From: JAZDOK01 sp043798715
GTDB taxonomy: Bacteria; Vulcanimicrobiota; JAZDOK01
Length of the DNA: 51,717 bases
Reading direction: 5' to 3'
Assembly (NCBI GenBank): GCA_043798715.1
Contig: JAZDOK010000067.1
Location: 1-51,717 of the forward strand
Shown here: positions 1-7,730 of the stretch, piece by piece
How positions within the stretch are numbered: the stretch's first letter is position 1
Layout of the letters: every line of letters begins with the position of its first letter
The notes under the pieces: generated by a model
The model's database searches: none
Told to the model about the DNA's origin: nothing
Seen by the model: the letters and a program-made list of their open reading frames with translations, nothing else
Translations under genes and position numbers: made by a program

Positions 1-1
1 T

Positions 2-502
2 AACCCCGTCAACAAGCCTGAAGACCTCTTCGTCTACGATCAGGCTAAGGACGCTCTCGTCCGACTGTCGAAAAAAACCGATCTTCTGGCCGTCGTCGTC
101 TCAAACCAGGGGGGCATAGAAGCCGGCTATACAACGGAAAAAGACGTCCAGGCAGTCAACGAGAAACTGAAAAAAACCATTGGAGAAAGCGGAGGCCGGA
201 TCGACGCCATTTATTATTGCCCCTCAAACGATCCCGCCAACTCCATGAGAAAGCCCAATCCCGGTATGATCCTCAAGGCCGCAGAAGAACTGAACATCGA
301 CCTCGATCGCTCCTATATGATCGGCGACCAGACCACCGACATCGCCGCCGGGGAAAAAGCCGATACACACGTCCAAAGCATTCTCGTCAAGACCGGTGCC
401 GGAGGAAAAGACGGGAAGGAAAACATTCCGCCGGACAAGGTCTGCCGGGATCTCAGCGAGGCTGTGGACTATATCATTGCCGACTATCAGGGAAAAAAAT
501 AG
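2..502 (+). CDS. HAD-IIIA phosphatase (GmhB/histidinol-phosphatase type), 3' part
   Basis: The 5' end lies outside the window; 166 residues are visible. The HAD motifs are in order: motif II is SNQGG, motif III is the Lys in RKPNPGM, and motif IV is GDQTTDIAAG with its acidic residues. This arrangement matches the HAD-IIIA group that includes D,D-heptose 1,7-bisphosphate phosphatase (LPS heptose synthesis) and histidinol-phosphate phosphatase. The zinc-binding Cys/His loop typical of GmhB is mostly absent: the corresponding stretch is CPSNDPANSM, with one Cys. The exact substrate is therefore open. The missing N-terminus would hold the nucleophile DxD. No clear strong terminator follows, only a T-rich stretch with weak pairing at about 550-580. 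Confidence 0.75.
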   Translation, partial: NPVNKPEDLFVYDQAKDALVRLSKKTDLLAVVVSNQGGIEAGYTTEKDVQAVNEKLKKTIGESGGRIDAIYYCPSNDPANSMRKPNPGMILKAAEELNIDLDRSYMIGDQTTDIAAGEKADTHVQSILVKTGAGGKDGKENIPPDKVCRDLSEAVDYIIADYQGKK

Positions 503-633
503 ACAGCTTGAGATCTTATCGATTTTGCAAGCACCTATGCCCATGATGGGTTTTCCCTTTCATGATCCTTTTTTTCCTCCGAATAGGGTGGGTTGTTTCT
601 TCTGTACCAATATAATTGGGATACAATAATTTT

Positions 634-714
634 TCCCGTTGGCAACAGGAGAACGGAAGTTAAGCTCTCTACCGCCGATGGTACTGCCTTGGCAATGGGT
701 GGGAGCGCCAGAAA
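634..714 (+). pseudogene. Truncated 5S rRNA remnant
   Basis: Positions 653-711 match the well-conserved middle and 3' half of bacterial 5S rRNA: CGGAAGTTAAG, then GCCGATGGTACTGCC, then GGTGGGAG. The CCCGTT at 634-639 may be the residue of the preceding conserved loop. The 5' third (helix I strand and loop A) is not recognisable, and the sequence diverges after GGGAG, so no closing helix I forms. It is probably a dead fragment, left by a lost rRNA operon end or by recombination. No 23S or 16S sequence is nearby. The region between the HAD gene and mazE otherwise holds only the mazE promoter. Confidence 0.65.
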
Positions 715-737
715 TTTGTCATAAATTCGTAATTTCG

Positions 738-766
738 TTGACCCAAGATAAGGCTTATGGTATAAT
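738..766 (+). promoter_or_regulatory. Sigma-70 type promoter of mazEF
   Basis: TTGACC at 738-743 and a perfect TATAAT at 761-766 are separated by 17 bases. The -10 box lies 33 bases before the mazE start codon, and AGGGGGG at 785-791 serves as ribosome-binding site. The promoter begins only about 25 bases after the 5S remnant, so the toxin-antitoxin unit carries its own expression signals. Confidence 0.8.
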
Positions 767-798
767 CATTGTAGATACAATAAAAGGGGGGATCCGTT

Positions 799-1041
799 GT
801 GCGAGCCAAAGTTCAAAAATGGGGAAACAGTCTGGCTCTCAGAATTCCAAAATCATTTGCGGAGGACATCCAAATTCAGCTTGGAACTTCAGTTGAGCTG
901 TCCACCCGTGACGAGACTCTCGTTGTGACTCCTCTTAGAAATATAAAGTATACCCTTGAGGGACTCCTCAGCGGCGTGAATGAGCAGAATATCCATGAAG
1001 AGCTGGATTTGGGGTCTTCTTACGGCCGGGAGGCATGGTGA
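799..1041 (+). CDS. mazE: MazE/AbrB-family antitoxin
   Basis: An 80-residue protein starting at GTG with a strong ribosome-binding site. The N-terminal 45 residues form the swapped-hairpin AbrB/MazE DNA-binding domain; the signature MRAKVQKWGNSLALRIPKSF is visible. The C-terminal tail, rich in Glu and Asp, would wrap around and block MazF. In this family the antitoxin also binds its own promoter as a dimer, alone or with the toxin. It overlaps the next gene by 7 bases, as expected for a coupled toxin-antitoxin pair. Confidence 0.9.
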   Translation: MRAKVQKWGNSLALRIPKSFAEDIQIQLGTSVELSTRDETLVVTPLRNIKYTLEGLLSGVNEQNIHEELDLGSSYGREAW

Positions 1042-1379
1042 TTTCCCCGGGTGTTGTTCCCGCGCGGGGAGATGTAATCTGGTTGAACTTCAAGCCGCAG
1101 GCTGGGCATGAACAGGCGGGAAGAAGACCGGCCCTCATCATTTCCCCTCTTCCATACAACCGAAAAGTAGGTCTCGTCCTGTGCTGCCCGATTACCTCTC
1201 AGGCAAAGGGATATCCCTTTGAAGTCACCATACCAGATAGTTACGAAGTCAGCGGGGTTGTTCTCTCTGACCAGGTCAAATGCCTGGACTGGCGGGCAAG
1301 AGATGCCGAGCTCATCTGCCGCCTGCCCGACTCGGTCGTCCGGGAAACGATTGAAAAGTTGTTGATTTTGTTGGAATGA
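1035..1379 (+). CDS. mazF: MazF/PemK-family mRNA interferase toxin
   Basis: A 114-residue protein of the usual MazF length. The N-terminal motif RGDVIWLNFKP followed by GHEQAGRRPALIIS is the conserved beta-barrel core holding the catalytic Arg of this endoribonuclease family. The PITSQ and VLSDQVK segments are also typical. The family cleaves mRNA at short sequence sites and slows growth when the unstable antitoxin is degraded. The start overlaps the end of mazE. Several in-frame starts (ATG 1035, GTG 1038) are possible. The reading frame is intact and no catalytic loss is apparent. Confidence 0.92.
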   Translation: MVISPGVVPARGDVIWLNFKPQAGHEQAGRRPALIISPLPYNRKVGLVLCCPITSQAKGYPFEVTIPDSYEVSGVVLSDQVKCLDWRARDAELICRLPDSVVRETIEKLLILLE

Positions 1380-1533
1380 ACTGAGGCGAAAAGATCCCGC
1401 CGATGTTACTGCCCGCGGGCTTCGGGGTGAGGTAGATTGAGATAAACGGATGCCCTGCGATTTAAAGGGAAATATTGAACCGTGCAGAAGGTTTTCCGAA
1501 AAGTGAAACAGTTGATGAAGGAGGAAGATTGAT

Positions 1534-1785
1534 ATGTTCAGGTTTTTTGGTCTTTTTACCCTTATTCCGGCTACCGTGCTTCTCACAATCAGTTTCTTTG
1601 TCCTGTTTACGCGTACCAGGGTTGATAGCCCGGGGTTGAAAAAGTTCGGGATGCTCGCGGCGACACTTCTATGGGTATCGGCCGGACTCATTTTGCTGGC
1701 AGGTCTCTACATCCTGGTGACAGGGCATCACCCCCTCTTCAACATGATGAATGAGACCTCTAAATTATGCCCGCTGTGCAAATGA
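1534..1785 (+). CDS. Small two-helix membrane protein, unknown function
   Basis: 83 residues preceded by an AGGAGGAAG ribosome-binding site. Two hydrophobic segments (about residues 6-26 and 42-62) are separated by a basic loop (RTRVDSPGLKK), suggesting an inner-membrane hairpin. The C-terminus ends with LCPLCK, a CxxC that could bind metal or be redox active. I recognise no family. It stands alone between mazF and a large inverted repeat, with no clear functional neighbour. Confidence 0.55.
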   Translation: MFRFFGLFTLIPATVLLTISFFVLFTRTRVDSPGLKKFGMLAATLLWVSAGLILLAGLYILVTGHHPLFNMMNETSKLCPLCK

Positions 1786-1800
1786 TGTAACGCGGCAGAG

Positions 1801-1886
1801 ACATCAGCTCTTTACTGCCCTTTACTGATGAGCAATAAAGCAATAATTTCCGGTGACATCACAAAAGGGCAGTAAAGAGCTGATGT
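1801..1886. repeat. Perfect 23-bp inverted repeat, 40-base loop
   Basis: Positions 1801-1823 and 1864-1886 are perfect reverse complements. The 5' arm is followed by a second partial copy of the motif (TTTACTGATG), so CATCAG at 1802-1807 can instead pair with CTGATG at 1825-1830. No T-tract follows, so it is not a standard terminator. It lies 18 bases after a small membrane protein gene and 160 bases before a radical SAM gene. Confidence 0.85.
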
Positions 1887-2048
1887 AGAATAATTTCTTT
1901 AAAGCTGGATATTCAGCTCTCCTTATACTTTTTTCAGGACAGGGGTTGAAATTTCTTCGAGGGATAGTGTATATGGTTATAGTATCTTGAATATCTGCGG
2001 AAATAATGCCGCGGATTAAAGCGGGGAGGCGTTAAGATAGAAAACAGC

Positions 2049-3506
2049 TTGCCAGGGGGTGCTTCCCGGAAGAAACGGGTGCTTTTTGTTTACCCGCACG
2101 TCCGAACCGACCCCTACGCCATTTCAAAAGCCGACGCTCCGGTAACACCCAACCTTACCTTGGCGGCCCTTGCCGGGGTGGTTCGACAGGAGGGCTCATC
2201 GGCGGCTGTCTGTGACCTCTTTGGCCGGTTGGAACCTTTGAAGCTTTTTCGGAAGGCCCTCCAGGATTATCGGCCCGATCTGGTCGCTATTACTTTTAAT
2301 ACCCCCCAGGCGGATTCTGCCCTGGATCTGGCGGCGGAGGCCAAGAAATTCGATCCATCCCTCCTGGTCGCAGGAGGGGGGGTCCATGCGACGGCCATCC
2401 CGGAGGAAGTTCTCCGGGACAGCGCTTTCGATATCCTCGTAATAGGGGAGGGCGAAATCCCTTTTGCAAAGCTGCTGTCCGGGGAAGATCCATATTCCAT
2501 ACCCGGTGTGGCTTATCGGCGGGACGCCCAGGTTCTCATCAATCCCCCTCCTCCCCTTATCCCAGATCTGGACACCCTTCCCATGCCCGATTACGAATGT
2601 TTTGATCTGCCTCGCTACCGGGTCAGGAAAAGACTCTGGAAAAATGCAGAGATAGCCGGTATAGAGACGAGTCGCGGATGCCCTTACTCGTGCAGCTACT
2701 GCGTGAGCAACCTGGTCTTCGGAAACAAGTTAAGGACCAAGAGCCCCGAGCGGGTGCTGGAGGAGTTTGAGAGACTGTCCAGGTTCGGATTCCGGGAAGT
2801 GCTCATTCAGGATGATGATTTCACGCTGGACCAGGATCGGGCTGTAAGGATTTTTGAGGGGCTAATCTCCCGGGGAATAAAGATGGATCTTGAGCTTTCC
2901 AATGGAGTCCGCTCTGAAAAACTCACGAAAGAATTTCTGAAATTAGCCAGACGGGCCGGTTGTTATCGTATCCGTATAGGGATCGAATCCGGAAGTTCCG
3001 AAGTACTGAAGAATGTCGAAAAAAACCTCGACCTGGAGCGTCTGCGCCGGGTTATTGCCGATGCTCGCTCCTCCGGCATCGAGGTGATAGCCCTTTTTGT
3101 TCTGGGCCTTCCGGGGGAAACGGAAGAGACCTTCCGCAAAACCCTGAAGTTCGCCCAGTCCTGCGGCGCGGACATGGCGCGCCTCGCTCTCTTTACGCCC
3201 TACCCGGGATCCAGAATTTATGAGGAATGGCGGGCGGAAGGAAGACTCCTCCCGGCCTCTTATTCGGATTATATCGTGCACCAGGTCGAAAAGCCCCTCT
3301 ACCGCCACCCCGCCATGAGCCACTCCGAGATCGTACGATGCTATGACCGCTTTTACCGGGGCTTCTACCTTCGGCCCGGATACATCCTACGCCAGGGATG
3401 GAGTTGGCTGCTTCGGGGCAGTCTTCCGGATTACATAATTTATGTCCTGGGAAAATTTTTAATAAAGGCAAAGCGTTCAGATACTCCCCCTGAAAACAGC
3501 GAGTAG
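2049..3506 (+). CDS. Cobalamin-binding-domain radical SAM protein
   Basis: 485 residues if started at TTG 2049; a GTG at 2079 is an alternative because spacing to the GGGGAGG at 2023-2029 is long. The N-terminal 140 residues form a B12-binding-like Rossmann domain (KRVLFVYPHVRTDP, LVAGGGVHATAIPEEVL). The radical SAM core carries the CX3CX2C cluster ligands C211, C215 and C218 in GCPYSCSYC. The layout resembles the BchE/HpnJ class of B12 radical SAM enzymes, which methylate or rearrange lipids, cofactors or natural products. The substrate cannot be inferred. A hairpin with a T-tract follows the stop codon. Confidence 0.85.
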   Translation: MPGGASRKKRVLFVYPHVRTDPYAISKADAPVTPNLTLAALAGVVRQEGSSAAVCDLFGRLEPLKLFRKALQDYRPDLVAITFNTPQADSALDLAAEAKKFDPSLLVAGGGVHATAIPEEVLRDSAFDILVIGEGEIPFAKLLSGEDPYSIPGVAYRRDAQVLINPPPPLIPDLDTLPMPDYECFDLPRYRVRKRLWKNAEIAGIETSRGCPYSCSYCVSNLVFGNKLRTKSPERVLEEFERLSRFGFREVLIQDDDFTLDQDRAVRIFEGLISRGIKMDLELSNGVRSEKLTKEFLKLARRAGCYRIRIGIESGSSEVLKNVEKNLDLERLRRVIADARSSGIEVIALFVLGLPGETEETFRKTLKFAQSCGADMARLALFTPYPGSRIYEEWRAEGRLLPASYSDYIVHQVEKPLYRHPAMSHSEIVRCYDRFYRGFYLRPGYILRQGWSWLLRGSLPDYIIYVLGKFLIKAKRSDTPPENSE

Positions 3507-3507
3507 C

Positions 3508-3563
3508 GTCAGAGTGCTTCCGCCCTGACAACGAGGCGGGAGAGCTGACGTTTATTGTTTTTT
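3508..3563 (+). terminator. Probable intrinsic terminator after the B12 radical SAM gene
   Basis: GTCAG (3508-3512) pairs with CTGAC (3545-3549), and CCGCC pairs with GGCGG inside it, with one small asymmetry. The stem is followed by a T-rich run (3550-3563). It starts two bases after the stop codon. Confidence 0.6.
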
Positions 3564-3583
3564 CCCAAATAATATGCTACTAT
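3555..3583 (+). promoter_or_regulatory. Possible promoter of the second radical SAM gene
   Basis: TTGTTT at 3555-3560 and TACTAT at 3578-3583 are spaced by 17 bases. They lie within and just after the preceding terminator tail. The boxes are only moderate matches to sigma-70 consensus. Confidence 0.35.
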
Positions 3584-3658
3584 ATCCTTACTGAGAGGAC
3601 TGATCTGCACCCATCCCGGGTGCATCAAATCAATGATAAACAAGAGAGGATGCCTTTT

Positions 3659-4978
3659 ATGACACTCCAGATTGAGGCCATCGAAATATTAATGCATTGC
3701 AACAACTGCTGTGTTTACTGCGCCCGGGATGCCTTCCCCGGGAACAAGACCGAATACTACACTCTTGAACAATTTGAGAATAAAATCTCCGAGTTGCGTT
3801 CTCAAGGGGCCAATGCCATCGAACTCACAGGGGGAGAGCCGACTGAGCACCCCGACCTCCTTGAAATGGTCAAATTATGCCACCGGTATAATTTTGAACA
3901 TATCACCATCAATACGAATGCCAGGAACCTGAAGGATAAGGCTCTTTGCGAACAACTGATAAAAGAGGGCGTGGACATGTTCCTTACATCAATTGATGGC
4001 CCCAACGCTGAAATACACGATGCACAGACGACGATACCCGGCTCCTTTGATGAGACCATTGCGGGATTCAGAAATCTTTCCAGCCTGGGAGCCGTAATAA
4101 GTCCTCTTACCGTAATCACGACACTGAACTACAAGTCAATTCTGGATGTCTTCAAGCTGCTTCATGAAGAATTCAATCTCAGATCCACCGCTATTTCCGT
4201 CAGCTATCCTTCCGGTCGGGGGATGGCCAATTTTGACAGCTATGCTCCCTCTTATACACAAATTGCTCCTTATCTCAAGGAGGCCCTGGACTACGCGAAA
4301 AAGGTCGACATGAAAGTCGATTGCGATAATATACCTCTGTGTTATCTGCTGGGACATGAGTATTCCTATCATTCCTTCTATATCTCCGGCGGCGTGTATA
4401 ACGATGCAAGAGCCTATGCCGCCAGATGCGAAACATGCCATTATTTCCCGCTTTGCGAAGGATTTTACCCCGTCCATCTGGAGCGTTTCGGGGAAGATGA
4501 GGCGCTCCCAGTTTTACCGCCATCAGATTCTCCCTGGCAGAACTCGAAGCATGTCCTCAATTTCTCGCGAAAAGAATATTTCGCTTTCAGGGCGGATAAT
4601 ATCATCTATAGCGAAAAGTTGGCGGCCGGGATCCTCATTGAAACCGCAGAGGATTTCACAACGGTCTGTCTGACCCCGAACGGTATCCAGCTCCTGCAAA
4701 ACCTGGATCCTATGAAAACGGTGGGAGAAAACATAGACTCCATCCCTTTGCAAGAGAGAGATTACCGTTTCTTAGGCTCTCTTATAGAACGAAAAGTGTT
4801 GCAGCTTTCGTCGCTCCCGAGCCAGTATAAATTGGTGCCTCACTCCTCCATGTTCAACCGGGAATTTTATTCAATTAAACGGCAGGTGGAAGATCTGACA
4901 GAAAGAGTCAAGGACAGCCTGGAGTATCAGCTTTATCCCTTCGATCAGATCTATCCGGATGTCCATATCATTGAATAG
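3659..4978 (+). CDS. Radical SAM protein with C-terminal PqqD-like region
   Basis: 439 residues from ATG 3659, chosen because AGAGAGG at 3643-3649 is correctly spaced; upstream GTG 3620 and ATG 3650 lack a site. The iron-sulfur ligands are C14, C18 and C21 in CNNCCVYC. ELTGGEPTEHPDL is the SAM-binding GGE region. Extra Cys residues (DCDNIPLC, CETCHYFPLC) suggest a SPASM/Twitch-type auxiliary cluster. After about residue 300 there is a winged-helix-like part (LTPNGIQLLQNLDPMKTVGENI) resembling the PqqD/RRE fold of peptide-modifying enzymes. I found no obvious precursor peptide on either side, so a RiPP role is only a possibility. Confidence 0.8.
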   Translation: MTLQIEAIEILMHCNNCCVYCARDAFPGNKTEYYTLEQFENKISELRSQGANAIELTGGEPTEHPDLLEMVKLCHRYNFEHITINTNARNLKDKALCEQLIKEGVDMFLTSIDGPNAEIHDAQTTIPGSFDETIAGFRNLSSLGAVISPLTVITTLNYKSILDVFKLLHEEFNLRSTAISVSYPSGRGMANFDSYAPSYTQIAPYLKEALDYAKKVDMKVDCDNIPLCYLLGHEYSYHSFYISGGVYNDARAYAARCETCHYFPLCEGFYPVHLERFGEDEALPVLPPSDSPWQNSKHVLNFSRKEYFAFRADNIIYSEKLAAGILIETAEDFTTVCLTPNGIQLLQNLDPMKTVGENIDSIPLQERDYRFLGSLIERKVLQLSSLPSQYKLVPHSSMFNREFYSIKRQVEDLTERVKDSLEYQLYPFDQIYPDVHIIE

Positions 4979-5058
4979 GTGAATCGGACATTTTTTTCTG
5001 TATTTTCCGTGAGCCCGGAGAAGCCCGGCTGTACTACATAAAGAGGCGGGGAAATAAG

Positions 5059-5133
5059 TGGCGGGCGAGGCAGGATTTGAACCCACGACATTCGGTTTTG
5101 GAGACCGACGTTCTACCCCTGAACTACTCGCCC
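5059..5133 (-). tRNA. trnW: tRNA-Trp (CCA)
   Basis: On the minus strand a full cloverleaf forms with acceptor GGGCGAG/CTCGCCC, discriminator G and an encoded CCA. The anticodon loop CTCCAAA gives anticodon CCA. T-arm GTGGGTTCAAATCCTGC is canonical apart from one weak pair. It stands alone, away from the five-tRNA cluster. Confidence 0.95.
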
Positions 5134-5143
5134 GCTGTTCAGA

Positions 5144-5172
5144 ATAATACCTAATCGGTGAAGAAAAGTCAA
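5144..5172 (-). promoter_or_regulatory. Promoter of tRNA-Trp
   Basis: Reading the minus strand, TTGACT (5167-5172) and TATTAT (5144-5149) are 17 bases apart, and the tRNA begins 11 bases downstream of the -10 box. Confidence 0.75.
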
Positions 5173-5219
5173 TCGGAGAAGACTCTTAATGACGAAGAAC
5201 AGGTCGTGACTGAGGGGCT

Positions 5220-5594
5220 ATGCATAACTTGCTGATTCTTTTTAAATGGCTGGTGGTGGCCTGGGCGGCCAACATCCTCATTCTCTATCTCTTATCGAAA
5301 ATAGTACGCGGGATCAGCCTGGAAAATTTCGGGACCGCAATCTATGGGGGGCTCATCCTGGGCCTGGTGAACGCCATCGTCTGGAAGACGGTCACCTTCT
5401 TACCGCCGTTCTTCTGGCTTGCACAAGTTATGACCCTTGGAGCCTCCAGCATCGTGGTGATGGCGGTCATTGTCTGGCTGACGAGCTTTTTTGTGCCTGG
5501 GATGAAAGTGCGCAGTTTCTGGGCCGCCGTGACGGGGGGTATCGTCCTCGGAATCTTAAACGCCTGGGTTAAATTTTACCTTCTTATTCCCTGA
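5220..5594 (+). CDS. Phage-holin-superfamily-IV-like membrane protein
   Basis: 124 residues made almost wholly of four hydrophobic helices (about 8-28, 40-60, 65-90, 98-120), with conserved-looking GLILGLVNAIVW and GGIVLGILNAW repeats. This is the pattern of the 4-TM 'phage holin family' (PF04020-like) proteins found in many bacterial chromosomes without any phage; their function is unknown. No other phage gene is present. The start ATG follows a GAGGGGC sequence. The 3' end overlaps the dnaB 3' end by 11 bases in convergent orientation. Confidence 0.75.
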   Translation: MHNLLILFKWLVVAWAANILILYLLSKIVRGISLENFGTAIYGGLILGLVNAIVWKTVTFLPPFFWLAQVMTLGASSIVVMAVIVWLTSFFVPGMKVRSFWAAVTGGIVLGILNAWVKFYLLIP

Positions 5595-6909
5595 ACTTCT
5601 CCTTGGACTCGAACTTGGTGTATTCCTTAAGGAAGACCAACTCGATGGTGCCCGTCGGCCCGTTGCGGTGCTTGGCGATCTCGATGAAGACGTCCCGGTC
5701 GTCCTCGTTCTCCTCTTCCCGGTAGATGAAGATCACCATGTCGGCTTCCTGCTCTATGGCTCCTGACTCGCGCAAATCCGAGAGCTGGGGACGCTTCCTG
5801 GTCCTTTTTTCCACTTCGCGGGATAGCTGAGAAATGGCAATGACGGGGATGTCCAGTTCCTTCGACAGGCTTTTAAGCTGACGTGATATCTCGGAAATTT
5901 CCTGGTTCCTGTTTTCGCTCCTGGAAGTGGAGCGAATGAGCTGGAGATAATCTATGATCAGCAGGGCGATCCCGTGCTTCGCCTTGAAACGCCGTGCCTT
6001 GGAGCGAATCTCCAGCATGGTGATGGCAGGGGAGTCGTCCACGAAAATCTGGGATTCGGAGAGGATGCCCATGGCCCGCCCCAGCTTGTTCCACTCGTTC
6101 TCGTCGAGGTGCCCGGTCTTGAGCTTCTGCGCGTTGACCCGGGCCTGTGAGCAGAGGAAACGGTGAGCCAGTTGCTCGGTGGACATCTCCAGGCTGAAGA
6201 TGGCGACCGGGCTCTGGACGGTCGAGGCCACATGCTGGGCAATGTTGAGACAGAGGCTGGTCTTGCCCATCCCGGGGCGGGCGGCGATGATGATGAGGTC
6301 CGAAGGCTGAAAGCCGGCGGTATAGATATCCAGTTCCTTGAAGCCCGAAGGGACGCCCGTGATGTGGGCTTTTCTTTTATAGAGCTCATCTAAGCGCAGA
6401 AAAGCCTTTTCGAGCACATCCCCGATGGGCAGGAAATCGCGGGACATCCTCTTCTGAGAAATTCCGAAGACGATGGATTCCGCCTTGTCCATAAGAAGCT
6501 GGACGGGTTCTTTTTCCTCATACCCCATGGTGGCGATGGTGGTTCCGGCATAGATGAGGTTCCTTAAATCGGCCTTGTCCTTGACGATGCCTGCGTAGTA
6601 TTCAACGTTGGCCGCCGTTGGCACCGTATTTATGAGGGCGGTGAGATAAGGGGCCCCGCCGATCTCCTCCAGCTTGTTTTGTCGCCTGAGTTCCTCGGTG
6701 AGGGTAATGGAGTCGATTGGCTCGTTACGTTCGTAGAGCCGCACGATGGCCTCATAGATGAGCTGGTGGGAGTCGCGGTAGAAATCAGAGGAGTGCAAAA
6801 GCTCGGCCGCCCTGGCGATGGCCTCCTTCTCGATGAGCATGGAGCCCAGGGTGGATTGTTCTGCCTCGATGTTCTGGGGCGGAAGTCTGTCCAGGGTCGG
6901 TGTGATCAT
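5584..6909 (-). CDS. dnaB: Replicative DNA helicase DnaB
   Basis: 441 residues, the usual DnaB length. The N-terminal DnaG-interaction domain covers about residues 8-110 (LPPQNIEAEQSTLGSML). The RecA-like helicase domain carries Walker A ARPGMGKTS (210-218), Walker B LLIIDYLQLI and the motif GAIEQEADMVIFIYR. The hexamer unwinds the fork 5' to 3' and binds primase. It is the last gene of the ribosomal-protein operon, 4 bases after rplI, a frequent arrangement. No intein is present. Confidence 0.97.
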   Translation of the reverse strand: MITPTLDRLPPQNIEAEQSTLGSMLIEKEAIARAAELLHSSDFYRDSHQLIYEAIVRLYERNEPIDSITLTEELRRQNKLEEIGGAPYLTALINTVPTAANVEYYAGIVKDKADLRNLIYAGTTIATMGYEEKEPVQLLMDKAESIVFGISQKRMSRDFLPIGDVLEKAFLRLDELYKRKAHITGVPSGFKELDIYTAGFQPSDLIIIAARPGMGKTSLCLNIAQHVASTVQSPVAIFSLEMSTEQLAHRFLCSQARVNAQKLKTGHLDENEWNKLGRAMGILSESQIFVDDSPAITMLEIRSKARRFKAKHGIALLIIDYLQLIRSTSRSENRNQEISEISRQLKSLSKELDIPVIAISQLSREVEKRTRKRPQLSDLRESGAIEQEADMVIFIYREEENEDDRDVFIEIAKHRNGPTGTIELVFLKEYTKFESKEKFRE

Positions 6910-6913
6910 GCCT

Positions 6914-7363
6914 TTATTCCTGCGGTACGGTCTCTATGGAAAGGTCGGCTTGGACCTTCGGGTGTAGTTTCACGGAAACATGGTAAACTGCGATGCGTTT
7001 AAGAGGTTCCTTAATATCGATTTTCCTCTTGTCAATCTCCATCCTGGCCTGCTTCTTGAGGGCCGCCGCAATATCGGCGGAAGTCACGGAACCGAAAAGT
7101 TTCCCACCCTCTCCGCTTTTTGCCTGGATGGTGATTTTCATGCCGGTGAGTTTCTCTTTCTGCCGCAGGGCCGTCTGGTACTCGCGGTCAACTTTATCTT
7201 CCTCGGCCGCCTTGACGGTTCGCAATGTTGACAGATTTCCGGCAGATGCCTCAACCGCCAGCTTCTGCGGAAAAAGAAAATTTCTGGCGTACCCGTCGGC
7301 GACATTGACGAGATCGCCCTTCTTTCCGAGTTTCTTCACATCGGAAGCGAGTATGACCTTCAT
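6914..7363 (-). CDS. rplI: Ribosomal protein bL9
   Basis: 149 residues. The N-terminal domain begins MKVILASDVKKLGKKGDLV and contains the signature VADGYARNFLFPQKLA. A long central helix (about 45-75) joins it to the C-terminal rRNA-binding domain, as in all bL9. GGAGGGG stands before the ATG. It is cotranscribed with rpsR upstream and dnaB downstream. Confidence 0.97.
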   Translation of the reverse strand: MKVILASDVKKLGKKGDLVNVADGYARNFLFPQKLAVEASAGNLSTLRTVKAAEEDKVDREYQTALRQKEKLTGMKITIQAKSGEGGKLFGSVTSADIAAALKKQARMEIDKRKIDIKEPLKRIAVYHVSVKLHPKVQADLSIETVPQE

Positions 7364-7437
7364 GGCGTACGTCTCCCCTCCAGAATAAGAAAAAGAAGAA
7401 AAGAAGCTGTAACTATTTGATTATTCTTTTTTTTCTA

Positions 7438-7701
7438 TTACAGGGTGAAAGGAAGCAGCGCAATCGCGCGGGCCCGCTTGATTGCTGCCGTCAGGATTCT
7501 CTGGTGCTTGGCACAGTTGCCGGTAATCCTGCGCGGGAGTATCTTTCCTCTCTCGCTGATGTACTTTTTAAGCTTCAGATATTCCTTGTAGTCAATTCCT
7601 ACGATTTTATCCGCACAGAAGGTACAAATCTTCCGTTTCGGTCTTCTCATCCGGCCGCCTTCTCGGCCGCCTTCTCGTCCGCCGGAACCTTCTTTTTTCA
7701 C
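7438..7701 (-). CDS. rpsR: Ribosomal protein bS18
   Basis: 87 residues starting at GTG behind a GGAGGTG site. The core from RRPKRKICTFC to TAAIKRARAIALLP is standard bS18, including a CxxC pair that can bind zinc (CTFCADK) and IDYKEYLKLKKYISERGKI. The N-terminus carries an extension of three GGRE/GGR-like units before the core, unusual but seen as low-complexity tails in some lineages. It binds bS6 on the 30S platform; rpsF lies two genes upstream in the same operon. Confidence 0.95.
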   Translation of the reverse strand: MKKEGSGGREGGREGGRMRRPKRKICTFCADKIVGIDYKEYLKLKKYISERGKILPRRITGNCAKHQRILTAAIKRARAIALLPFTL

Positions 7702-7730
7702 GCGACACCTCCAAAAAATTTAACAGAAAA

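Noticed and set aside
599..620. A promoter for the 5S remnant based on TATAAT at 611-616
   Set aside because: No acceptable -35 box lies at the right distance (the nearest TTG hexamer is only 12 bases away).
3507..5219. Precursor peptide for the second radical SAM enzyme
   Set aside because: I looked for a short Cys- or Gly-rich frame with a ribosome-binding site in the flanking intergenic bases and saw none.
5220..5594. Prophage remnant suggested by a holin-like protein
   Set aside because: No other phage gene, integrase or attachment repeat is nearby, and this 4-TM family is common on ordinary chromosomes.
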